From: Salinibacterium sp.
GTDB lineage: Bacteria > Actinomycetota > Actinomycetes > Actinomycetales > Microbacteriaceae
Direction: 5' to 3'
Length of the DNA: 64,000 bases
Assembly: GCA_004297555.1 (NCBI GenBank)
Contig: SCSV01000286.1
Location: forward strand, 44,178-108,177
The notes under the pieces were generated by a model. The model saw only the letters and a list, made by a program, of their open reading frames with translations. It made no database searches and was not told the origin of the DNA. Both the position numbers and the translations under genes were made by a program. Of this stretch, positions 40,812-47,656 are shown one piece after another (position 1 is the stretch's first letter; every line of letters begins with the position of its first letter).

Positions 40812-41194
40812 GTCTTCATGCCGCAGAACGCCTTCAGGGCAGCCTTGTACGCCTTCGCGCGCGGCGTGCGGTAGCTCTTCGCGTTGTTCAGGAAGTACCG
40901 CACCACGCTCTGGCCGCTGTCGTGGTCGACGTTGTCGTTGATGTTCTGCAGGTCCAGCATCGCGTTGAGGTAGGGCTTCGCCGCGTAGTGGACGTTCTTC
41001 CAGTCGCGCACAATGAGACGCGCGACGGCGGCCGGCGTCGACATGTCCGGCTCCTCGACCTGGGAGAACTCCGCGCCGCAGTTGCGGCAGCGGTAGTGGA
41101 GGCGCAGCCCGAGCTGCTTGAGCAGGATGCCGGGCCCCACGCACTGGGGACAGTGCACCGTCTCGACGTCGTCGTCTTCCTCGTGCGCGACCAT
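40808..41194 (-). CDS. Zinc-ribbon protein
   Basis: 128 aa from ATG 41194 (TGATG with the upstream stop; GTG 41197 possible). An acidic start is followed by CPQC...CRNCG, a classic zinc ribbon at about 15-40. The C-terminal 75 residues are helical (KNVHYAAKPYLNAMLDLQN). Role unknown, possibly transcription or replication. Confidence 0.6.
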   Translation of the reverse strand: MVAHEEDDDVETVHCPQCVGPGILLKQLGLRLHYRCRNCGAEFSQVEEPDMSTPAAVARLIVRDWKNVHYAAKPYLNAMLDLQNINDNVDHDSGQSVVRYFLNNAKSYRTPRAKAYKAALKAFCGMKT

Positions 41195-41754
41195 CACAGG
41201 CCCCCAGGCAGCTTGCCGTCGGTGGCCGGGCGCACCGGGTCGCCGGCCTCGTCGCACCACCACCAGCCGGTGTGGCTGAGCGGGGAGCGAACGCGCACCA
41301 TGACAAGGCCGCACTCGTCGCAGCAGCCGCCGGTGCCGGTAGCCTCCAGCTCCGCGGGCTTGAAGAGCTTGTGGTAGCCCTTCGGCTCCTTGATAGCGCG
41401 GAAGGTGATGCGGTCGTGCCGACAGGTCTGGTGCTGCCAGTTGATGCACTCGGGGCTGATGCGCAGCGCGCCGCCGCAGCTGGGCGCGTACCAGAGCTGC
41501 ACCTGCTGCGCGAGCATCCAGTCGCCGCCTGAGGCCTTGCCGGCGGCCGCCCGACGGAAGAGCGCGAAGGCCTTCTCGCGGAGGCCCTGTGTGTCCCTGA
41601 ACGTGTACGGATTGGTGCAGGCGGTGTCAGTCGCCAGAACGTCGCCGATGTTGGGGCGGAAGGTGGTGGTCTCGTCGGTGCCGTCGCGGAAGAACTCCTT
41701 ACGCTCGATGCTCCCGTTGACCTCGCGCTGCTCGAACTTGAAGGGGGTCGCCAT
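41194..41754 (-). CDS. Hypothetical Cys-rich protein
   Basis: 186 aa with GGAGACCTGCACATG at the start. An N-terminal beta domain, a middle helix (GLREKAFALFRRAAAG), and several Cys/His clusters in the C-terminal half (CGGALRISPEC, CRHDR, GGCCDECGL) likely bind zinc. No family recognised. Confidence 0.58.
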   Translation of the reverse strand: MATPFKFEQREVNGSIERKEFFRDGTDETTTFRPNIGDVLATDTACTNPYTFRDTQGLREKAFALFRRAAAGKASGGDWMLAQQVQLWYAPSCGGALRISPECINWQHQTCRHDRITFRAIKEPKGYHKLFKPAELEATGTGGCCDECGLVMVRVRSPLSHTGWWWCDEAGDPVRPATDGKLPGGL

Positions 41755-41780
41755 GTGCAGGTCTCCTAGTGTTGATGGTA

Positions 41781-41792
41781 CTGACGTGTCAA
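41781..41792. promoter_or_regulatory. Operator palindrome CTGACGTGTCAA
   Basis: One-mismatch copy of the early operator upstream of the minus gene starting at 41754. The accompanying GGTGGGTT and TATTCA lie on the plus side, so as a promoter it would fire antisense. For the minus gene it may act only as an operator. Confidence 0.55.
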
Positions 41793-41801
41793 GGTGGGTT
41801 G

Positions 41802-42014
41802 TTATTCAATCGCCCGGTACTCTGCCGAGGTGGTGTCGTCGCCGGCCAGCTCGCGCACCGCGTCGTAGGCCTTCAGCGCGAGCTTGAGGTTCCTCTTGGC
41901 GACTGGGGAGGTCGAGGCGCGAGCGCGCCAAAGCTCGATGTGCTCGACCAGCTTGAGCACGACGCGGTTGTATTCGAGCTGCTCCGCTCGATGCAGGTTC
42001 CCGTCGGCGTCCAT
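41802..42014 (-). CDS. Hypothetical helical protein
   Basis: 70 aa from ATG 42014. Fully helical (AEQLEYNRVVLKLVEHIELW, KRNLKLALKAYDAVRELAG). Coupled to the upstream gene by a TGATG overlap. Function unknown. Confidence 0.55.
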   Translation of the reverse strand: MDADGNLHRAEQLEYNRVVLKLVEHIELWRARASTSPVAKRNLKLALKAYDAVRELAGDDTTSAEYRAIE

Positions 42015-42286
42015 CACCGGTCTCCCATCTCGCGCACCACCTCGCCGACGTTGTCGCAGAACGCGTCCCGGGTCTCGTCGACCAGAATCGAGTAGTCCGT
42101 GCGGCTCATCTCGACGTAGCGCACCGTGAACTCGTCCGCGGGCGTCAGGGTGACGATGACCTTGGCGAGCTTGCGCGAGCTGCCCACGCGGAACATGAGC
42201 TGCCGGCCGTCGCGCACGAAATCTCGAGCCCCAACGGCCATCAGGTTGCCCTTGCCGATTTGCTTGAGCAGAGTCTGGGCGTCCAT
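42014..42286 (-). CDS. Hypothetical alpha/beta protein
   Basis: 90 aa from ATG 42286 (GAGGCTACC upstream). A basic N-terminal half and beta strands (QLMFRVGSSRKLAKVIVTL, EFTVRYVEMSRTDYSILV) precede a C-terminal acidic helix. No motif. Confidence 0.55.
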   Translation of the reverse strand: MDAQTLLKQIGKGNLMAVGARDFVRDGRQLMFRVGSSRKLAKVIVTLTPADEFTVRYVEMSRTDYSILVDETRDAFCDNVGEVVREMGDR

Positions 42287-42293
42287 GGTAGCC

Positions 42294-42584
42294 TCACTCA
42301 GCGAACGGCGTGATGTGGATGACGCAGTCGTAGTCCTTGACCTTCGAGGTCTCGAAGGGGGAGCCGGGCTCCAGCATGCGGAAGAGGTCTTCCAGCTCTT
42401 GGACGTTCTCGTCGCTGAGTGCCGTCTGCTCGCCGGTGATGTTCTGCACCGGCAGCGCGATGGCGTGGAAGTCGGCACCGCCGATGGAGACGTGGCAGTA
42501 GAAGCCCTCGGCGGGCTTGCCGCTGACGCGCTCCACCCAAGGGAGGAGGTCGAAGGAAGAGAGGAGAGAGACGAAGGCGGGCAT
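42294..42584 (-). CDS. Hypothetical beta-rich protein
   Basis: 96 aa from ATG 42584, AGGAGCC upstream. Compact alpha/beta composition (EGFYCHVSIGGADFHAIALP). Similar overall plan to the two downstream proteins. Operon starts near 42.6 kb with an operator just upstream. Confidence 0.56.
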   Translation of the reverse strand: MPAFVSLLSSFDLLPWVERVSGKPAEGFYCHVSIGGADFHAIALPVQNITGEQTALSDENVQELEDLFRMLEPGSPFETSKVKDYDCVIHITPFAE

Positions 42585-42613
42585 GGTGTGGCTCCTGTGC
42601 AGTGTGTGGGTGG

Positions 42614-42625
42614 TTGACGTGTCAG
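42614..42625. promoter_or_regulatory. Operator palindrome TTGACGTGTCAG
   Basis: One-mismatch operator 30 nt upstream of the minus gene starting at 42584. The GCGTGGGTGTT extension is on the plus side. No good minus -10 was found. Confidence 0.55.
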
Positions 42626-42637
42626 CGTGGGTGTTAT

Positions 42638-42982
42638 TCAGAAGACGATTTCGCCGCGAGCCCCAAGTTGGTTCGCCAGGGCTCGGGCCCCTTCGATGTG
42701 CTCCTCGGGCCAGTTGACTCGACCCGTGACCTTGACCTCCACGGCGGGCGCGATGGCGCCGCAGATGCCGACCAGAGCCACGTGGGTCGCCGCGTGGCGC
42801 GAGCAGAACTGCATGCGCTTGCCGGCGAGTTGCTGAGTTTCCTCCCAGATGAGCGCCTCTATTGCGTCCACGACGGGCGGACGCTGCCACTCGCGCAGCC
42901 ACGCCTTTACCCGGTAGTTGGCGCCGTTGTACGTGACGAGCGCTCCGACGTCGGACGCAACGAGCTTGCGTGCGAGGCTCAT
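42638..42982 (-). CDS. Hypothetical protein, first gene left of the control region
   Basis: 114 aa, AGGAGCCGACC before ATG 42982. An N-terminal helix (SLARKLVASDVGALVTY), a Trp-rich middle (VKAWLREWQRPP), and FCSRHAATH. No family recognised. Leftward promoter with operator at about 43.03 kb. Confidence 0.56.
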   Translation of the reverse strand: MSLARKLVASDVGALVTYNGANYRVKAWLREWQRPPVVDAIEALIWEETQQLAGKRMQFCSRHAATHVALVGICGAIAPAVEVKVTGRVNWPEEHIEGARALANQLGARGEIVF

Positions 42983-43031
42983 GGTCGGCTCCTGTGCAGG
43001 TGGTGCGGCAGGGAGATGGTAAGCACGGGCC

Positions 43032-43043
43032 GTGACGTGTCAA
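43032..43043. promoter_or_regulatory. Operator GTGACGTGTCAA with leftward promoter
   Basis: On the minus strand TTGACA (43043-43038) and, 16 bp on, TACCAT form a promoter for the gene at 42982. One mismatch from the operator consensus. Confidence 0.58.
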
Positions 43044-43052
43044 GGCGGGTAG

Positions 43053-43064
43053 ATGACGTGTCCA
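43053..43064. promoter_or_regulatory. Operator half-match ATGACGTGTCCA
   Basis: Second, weaker copy 9 bp from the previous one, abutting the 16-bp palindrome at 43064-43079. Tandem placement allows cooperative binding. Confidence 0.45.
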
Positions 43065-43362
43065 GGTGGGTACCCACCTACACACACGGTGAGGTGTCAT
43101 ATGTAGGTACATGTGGGTGTGTGAAGTGTCCATGAAATGTAAACACTGAACGTGGCACTGAACACCGTGGGGTTCCCAGTAATACCATAGTAAAATCAAG
43201 GACTTACGAGGATAGGACTGTAAACAAGCCGAAAACACCTACATGGGCTGTATCGAGCGGAAACGGCCCGCCATTGAACGCGACCCCCAATCTGACCCCG
43301 ACCCCACCCCCCTGCCGAGAAAATCAAACCTGGGCGATTCCCACATTCCGTGCCAAGTGCTG

Positions 43363-43374
43363 ATGACGTGTCAG
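43363..43374. promoter_or_regulatory. Operator ATGACGTGTCAG
   Basis: Copy with CGTGGGTAT on its plus side, as in the other plus-oriented sites. A matching -10 (CTACAC) is poor, so it may serve as an auxiliary operator for the helicase promoter 114 bp downstream. Confidence 0.5.
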
Positions 43375-43487
43375 CGTGGGTATCCTACACGTCACTGGCA
43401 CACCACGTGCTACGCGTGCGCGCGCCCGTGCGCGCGTTGGAAAAGCGGTGTGCGGCTGCTGCGACCGACGCTGCGTCTGACGTGCAC

Positions 43488-43515
43488 TTGACACGTCAAA
43501 ATGAATGCTGATATT
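43488..43515 (+). promoter_or_regulatory. Rightward early promoter with operator
   Basis: -35 TTGACA (43488-43493) within the palindrome TTGACACGTCAA, 16-bp spacer, -10 GATATT (43510-43515). It lies 45 nt upstream of the helicase start. Confidence 0.72.
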
Positions 43516-43559
43516 GGTCGTGCGTCAGTAGGAGCGCGGCACGAAACGGAGACCTGCAC

Positions 43560-45452
43560 ATGACCAACCGAATCTGGAGCACCTACCAGCTGGCCATTTT
43601 CGCCTGGGGCGTCGCGGTCGACTCCGTGCGCAACCTCATCATTCAGGCCTTCGCCGGCACGGGCAAGACCACGACCATGGTCGAGCTGGTCAACCGCATG
43701 CCCGAGGCCAAGGTCCTCTGCTGCGCCTTCGCCAAGAAGAACCAGCTGGACCTGCAGGGCAAGCTGACGAGGGACGGCGCCGAGGCGCGCACCTTCAACA
43801 GCCTGGGCCTCGCGGCGTGCGTCCGCTACATGGGCCTCTCCTACCAGAACCGGGGCCAGACGATGAACAGCGGCCGGGCGATGGCCATCGCCGAGGCGGT
43901 CTGCGGCATCGAGGCGCCCCGCGACATGGTCAAGCTGGTGGCGAAGTTGAGCGCGAAGGGAAAGCACGTGCTGCCCGGCGTCGAGACGCGCGAGCGCCTG
44001 GAGGTCGAGGGCAAGGCGGCGAAGGCCGCTGGCAACATGGCCCGCGCCGACGAGCTGCGCGCCCAGTGGCACGCGGCGCCTCAGGTTGAGATGGAAGCCC
44101 TGGCGCAGGAGCACGAGCTGGAGCCCGACGAGGAGTGGGAGGCCGACGGGTGGAACACCGCGCGCGTGGCCAAGCTCGCGCTTGCCGCCATGGAGCTGGC
44201 GCGCACCGCCCACACACTGAAGCACGGCAAGCTCTACGATGCGCTGAGCCCTCTGGATAGGTGCTCGGTTGACGGCGACGACCAGTGCTACCTGCCGGTC
44301 GTGAACAAGTGGGTCTCGCCCCGCTACAACGCAGTGGTGGTCGACGAGTGCCAGGATACGAGCCCGGTGCAGCTGCGGCTCGCGCGCGGGTTGCTCATCC
44401 CCGGCGGCCGGTTCATCGCCGTTGGTGACCGCTTCCAGGCCATCTACCGCTTTCGCGGCGCGGACGCCTCCTCGATGGACAAGCTCCTCGCGAACGCGAA
44501 CCAGAACGGCGGCTGCATCGAGCTGACGCTGCCCGAGACCTACCGGTGCGGCAAGGCCATCGTGGCGGAGGCCGCGCGCCTCGTGCCCGGCTACATCGCG
44601 CACGAGAGCAACGCGGCCGGCGAAGTGCGGTCGATTCCCTACGGCAAGCTCTCCGAGCAGGCCGAGCCCGGCGACTTCGTGCTGAGCCGGTCGAACGCGC
44701 CCCTCGCGGCGGCGTGCCTCAAGCTCTGGAAGGCCGGCAAGCGGGCGAAGGTCGAAGGCAAGGCGATGGGTGAGGGCCTCCTCGCGCTCGTCGCCAAGCT
44801 CAAGGCGAAGAGCATCCCCGACTTTCTGGAGAAGCTCACCGCGTGGGAGGAGCGCGAGTGTGCCCGCGCCGAGAAGGCGGCGAAGACGGAGGAGCAGGCC
44901 CAGGCGAAGTGCGAGGCCATCGCGGACAAGGCGGAGTGCCTCCGGTTTTTGGTGGACGGGCTGTCAGGGCTGCCCGAGTTGACCGCGCGCATCAACAACC
45001 TGTTCGCCGACACCATGAAGCGCGCTGACGGCTCCGAGCAGGACGAGCCTGTCGACCCGCCGGTGGTGCTCATGACGGTGCACAAGGCGAAGGGCCTGGA
45101 GACCGACCGCGTGTTCATGCTCGACGACACCTTCGGCAAGGCGTCGAAGAAGAAGGGCGCCACGGCCCAGACGATTCAGGACGAGCTGTTCATTCGTTAC
45201 GTGGCCGTCACCCGCGCCAAGAAGACCCTGGTGCACGTCATTGGCCTCGAAGACGGCCCGGCACCGCGCCCCACGGTGCATGAGACGAAGGTGGCCGAGG
45301 CCGCCCAGGTCACTGGCGAGACGCTGCAGCAGGTCGCGGCGGCCATCGCGGCGACGCGGCAGCTGATGGAGAAGGATTCGTCGCCTGCCCTCGCCGACGC
45401 GCTGAAGCAGCTCGAAGAGAAGCACGCGCGGCTGACGCAGGCGAAGGCGTAG
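43560..45452 (+). CDS. Superfamily 1 (UvrD/Rep-type) DNA helicase
   Basis: 630 aa; GGAGACCTGCACATG precedes the start. Walker A AGTGKTT (about 32-38), motif II VVVDECQDTS (about 260), motif III-like GDRFQAIYRFRGAD, and the C-terminal VHKAKGLE (about 506) and YVAVTRAKKTL motifs are all present. It is an ATP-driven 3'-5' helicase, probably for viral replication or recombination. Several 2A/2B regions are Ala/Glu-rich. Located at the right edge of the control region under an operator-promoter. Confidence 0.92.
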   Translation: MTNRIWSTYQLAIFAWGVAVDSVRNLIIQAFAGTGKTTTMVELVNRMPEAKVLCCAFAKKNQLDLQGKLTRDGAEARTFNSLGLAACVRYMGLSYQNRGQTMNSGRAMAIAEAVCGIEAPRDMVKLVAKLSAKGKHVLPGVETRERLEVEGKAAKAAGNMARADELRAQWHAAPQVEMEALAQEHELEPDEEWEADGWNTARVAKLALAAMELARTAHTLKHGKLYDALSPLDRCSVDGDDQCYLPVVNKWVSPRYNAVVVDECQDTSPVQLRLARGLLIPGGRFIAVGDRFQAIYRFRGADASSMDKLLANANQNGGCIELTLPETYRCGKAIVAEAARLVPGYIAHESNAAGEVRSIPYGKLSEQAEPGDFVLSRSNAPLAAACLKLWKAGKRAKVEGKAMGEGLLALVAKLKAKSIPDFLEKLTAWEERECARAEKAAKTEEQAQAKCEAIADKAECLRFLVDGLSGLPELTARINNLFADTMKRADGSEQDEPVDPPVVLMTVHKAKGLETDRVFMLDDTFGKASKKKGATAQTIQDELFIRYVAVTRAKKTLVHVIGLEDGPAPRPTVHETKVAEAAQVTGETLQQVAAAIAATRQLMEKDSSPALADALKQLEEKHARLTQAKA

Positions 45453-45461
45453 GAGGTAGCC

Positions 45462-45695
45462 ATGACCATCACCGAGCTGCGGAAGATTCTGAAGACCGGC
45501 AAGGCGCCAACGGGTGAGACGGTCATCACCATCTACCTCTGGGTGACCCTCACCAAAGACGACGGCGCGCACCTGCCGACCACGCGCACCGAGGCGCTGC
45601 GGCTGCTGCAGGGGCAGGACGGGACGGCGGAGGCGAATGCGGTGCTCGACCAGTCGCGCTCAGTCGCTCGGGGCGTAGACGTTCTCATTGGCTGA
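45462..45695 (+). CDS. Hypothetical small protein
   Basis: 77 aa, GGAGGTAGCC before ATG 45462. Alpha/beta composition (TVITIYLWVTLTKDDGAHL). Lies 9 nt after the helicase stop and is co-transcribed. No family recognised. Confidence 0.56.
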   Translation: MTITELRKILKTGKAPTGETVITIYLWVTLTKDDGAHLPTTRTEALRLLQGQDGTAEANAVLDQSRSVARGVDVLIG

Positions 45696-45704
45696 ATCCC
45701 ACGG

Positions 45705-45732
45705 TTGACGTGTCAACGTGGGTGGTTACGCT
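45705..45732 (+). promoter_or_regulatory. Early promoter with operator palindrome
   Basis: -35 TTGACG in the perfect palindrome TTGACGTGTCAA (45705-45716), 16-bp spacer with CGTGGGTGGT, -10 TACGCT (45727-45732). Drives the gene at 45768. Confidence 0.72.
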
Positions 45733-45767
45733 GTACCTACCTCGTAGTGAAACGGATGGACATGCAC

Positions 45768-46646
45768 ATGACGACGACGAAGCTGAAGCCGAACCCGAAG
45801 TACGAAGAGCTGGTGAACAAGGCGGTCGCGGCGCTGAAGTGCGACCTGCTCGTGAACGCCATCCGCGGCAGCGACCCGAAGTACCACAGCTCGCGCGACC
45901 TGGGGAACTGCGGCTACCGCTTCGGACTCAGCCACGCGGCCTACGTGAAGCGCCTGCGCGAGGACCCGCGGCGCGTGGTCACCGTCGAGCAGGCGAAGCA
46001 GACGAAGCCCGACCGGGAGTACCTCGAAGTGCTGCTCACCGAGGCGGCGAAGAAGAACGACACCGGCGACCAGCCCGGCTACTCGCTCGATGCGCTCTCC
46101 GCCGCGTGCCTCACGGCAGTGCTCGCGGACCCGGACGCGTTCACCGTTCTGTACCACGACAACCGAACCGGCAAGACGGTACCGTTCAAGGTCGGCGAGC
46201 GCTACAACGGCGAGCGCCACGGCATCGGTGGCTACGACCGCTGCACCGTCGCGCGGAAGGCGGAGGCCGAGGTGTACTTCAAGAGCATCGAGGAGGCTGC
46301 TGTCGCTCGCGAGTTCAAGCGCATCGCCGACGGGAGTACCAAGACACTCACCGAGGAGCTGGGATACCCGGACGTGTTCCTCGCGACCGGTGACGGCTTC
46401 CTCAAGCAGCACGAGTCGGTCATCGAGATGACGCCCGACACGCTGCCCGACCCAGCGAAGACCATCGAGGCGGTGTGGAAGCTCGCCGACGAGGCCGACG
46501 CCAAGGTCGTCGAGCTGCAGAAGCGGTCGCGCGACCTGCGCAGCATCGCCAGCGCCATCAAGAGCGACCCGGCGAAGCTCGCCGAGTACCACGCGGCGGT
46601 GCTGGAGGCGGCGCGGGAGAACGTGAAGAGGAACGCGGCGCGGTAG
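45768..46646 (+). CDS. Hypothetical protein
   Basis: 292 aa from ATG 45768 (ATGs at 45756 and 45762 are alternatives or out of frame; 45768 best fits the GCACATG context). Soluble, mixed alpha/beta, with a basic N-terminus and a C-terminal helical region (EADAKVVELQKRSRDLRSIA). A single CDLLVNAIRG and NCGYRF Cys. No known domain; possibly DNA metabolism by position. Confidence 0.6.
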   Translation: MTTTKLKPNPKYEELVNKAVAALKCDLLVNAIRGSDPKYHSSRDLGNCGYRFGLSHAAYVKRLREDPRRVVTVEQAKQTKPDREYLEVLLTEAAKKNDTGDQPGYSLDALSAACLTAVLADPDAFTVLYHDNRTGKTVPFKVGERYNGERHGIGGYDRCTVARKAEAEVYFKSIEEAAVAREFKRIADGSTKTLTEELGYPDVFLATGDGFLKQHESVIEMTPDTLPDPAKTIEAVWKLADEADAKVVELQKRSRDLRSIASAIKSDPAKLAEYHAAVLEAARENVKRNAAR

Positions 46647-46685
46647 ACGCGGTAGAATCACCCCACGGAGTCACGGAGGAACGTC

Positions 46686-47555
46686 ATGAGCGCCATCACG
46701 CGAAAGGTCGAGTGGGTCAAGCTGCGCGAGCTTCGCGCGGATGAGCAGGACCTCGTGCGCAAGCGCTACAACCTTCACGGAAAGCGGATGAACACCCAGA
46801 AGATTCAGGTGGTGTACACCGACCAGCGCATCGACTCCCACCACGCGCCCGACTGCGAGTTCCCGAACGAGGAGGCCGATTGCGAGATTGACCTCGTGAA
46901 CAACGAGGCTGTCGTCTACGTGCCAGCCCCGTGCACCTGTGGCGTCATCGAGCAGGAGCCGGAGTGGAGCGCCGACTTGCCCGGCCCCAGAATGCTCATC
47001 GAGGAGCCCGACACCGACCGCGGTACGGTCTACCGCTACGTCCGTCCCCACCTGGGACTCTGCGCCACGCGCAGTACGGTGAAGCGTGGGAGCCGTGGGC
47101 AGGTCCCCACCCTCGTCCGCTTCGTGTCCCGGCCGCTCACCCTGGCCCAGGCGCTCGAGTTTGAGGAGGTACCGGACGTCGGAGCGCTGCGCGTCTTCGC
47201 CGACACGCTGCTCCACCGGGGCAACCGCTTCGGGGAGGTGCTGGCGACCACGTTGCACAGAGCGAAGGCCTTCACCGCGTTGTCCATTCTGCTACTCCTC
47301 GCCGGCTGCTACAACGTCGGCGAGTACAAGCTGCCAGACGGCGGACCCCTACCCGAGGTCGACAGCGGCTGCAGCTGCAACGACGTGCAGACCCAGGTCG
47401 TGGACCTGGACACCGGAGAGGTTCTCGTGGAGTGTCTGCCGAACGACGAGTTCCGCTGTGTGCGCTCGTTGCCCGATGGCGGTGCGTGCCCGGTGGTGGC
47501 GTGCTTCGGTGCACGATGCTGCACGTGGCAGGCACCGCCAACGACGATTCAGTAA
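46686..47555 (+). CDS. Protein with internal lipoprotein-like signal
   Basis: 289 aa. The first 180 residues are soluble and Cys-containing (PAPCTCGVIE). Residues about 185-210 read like a lipoprotein signal (FTALSILLLLAGC), and the last 80 residues are Cys-rich like a secreted domain. An in-frame GTG near 47239 would start a stand-alone lipoprotein. So this is either a fusion, two overlapping products from one frame, or a gene pair that lost a stop codon. Confidence 0.5.
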   Translation: MSAITRKVEWVKLRELRADEQDLVRKRYNLHGKRMNTQKIQVVYTDQRIDSHHAPDCEFPNEEADCEIDLVNNEAVVYVPAPCTCGVIEQEPEWSADLPGPRMLIEEPDTDRGTVYRYVRPHLGLCATRSTVKRGSRGQVPTLVRFVSRPLTLAQALEFEEVPDVGALRVFADTLLHRGNRFGEVLATTLHRAKAFTALSILLLLAGCYNVGEYKLPDGGPLPEVDSGCSCNDVQTQVVDLDTGEVLVECLPNDEFRCVRSLPDGGACPVVACFGARCCTWQAPPTTIQ

Positions 47556-47563
47556 CACCCTAC

Positions 47564-47591
47564 TTGACACGTCAACGTGGGTGGTTAAGAT
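47564..47591 (+). promoter_or_regulatory. Early promoter with operator palindrome
   Basis: -35 TTGACA in TTGACACGTCAA (47564-47575), 16-bp spacer with CGTGGGTGGT, -10 TAAGAT (47586-47591). Best consensus copy. 65 nt upstream of the GHKL gene. Confidence 0.8.
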
Positions 47592-47656
47592 GTCTTTGCA
47601 GCAGAAGGACGGACGCAGTGAACAGCGAAGTACGCACCTGAGAGGAACCTGCGCAC

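Larger units (their letters stand above)
42983..43559. other. Divergent control region, candidate replication origin
   Basis: 577 bp without a supported gene, between leftward and rightward early operons. It holds four operator copies, a 16-bp perfect palindrome AGGTGGGTACCCACCT (43064-43079), a direct repeat CGTGCGCGCG (43415-43424 and 43427-43436), GT/CA-rich stretches near 43080-43125, and a locally AT-richer stretch near 43130-43240. The composition change and clustered repeats fit an origin or lysis-control-type switch. An ORF of 82 codons here is not supported. Confidence 0.55.

Noticed and set aside
43243..43491. 82-codon ORF in the control region
   Set aside because: No ribosome-binding site, atypical composition, and it spans operator and repeat elements.
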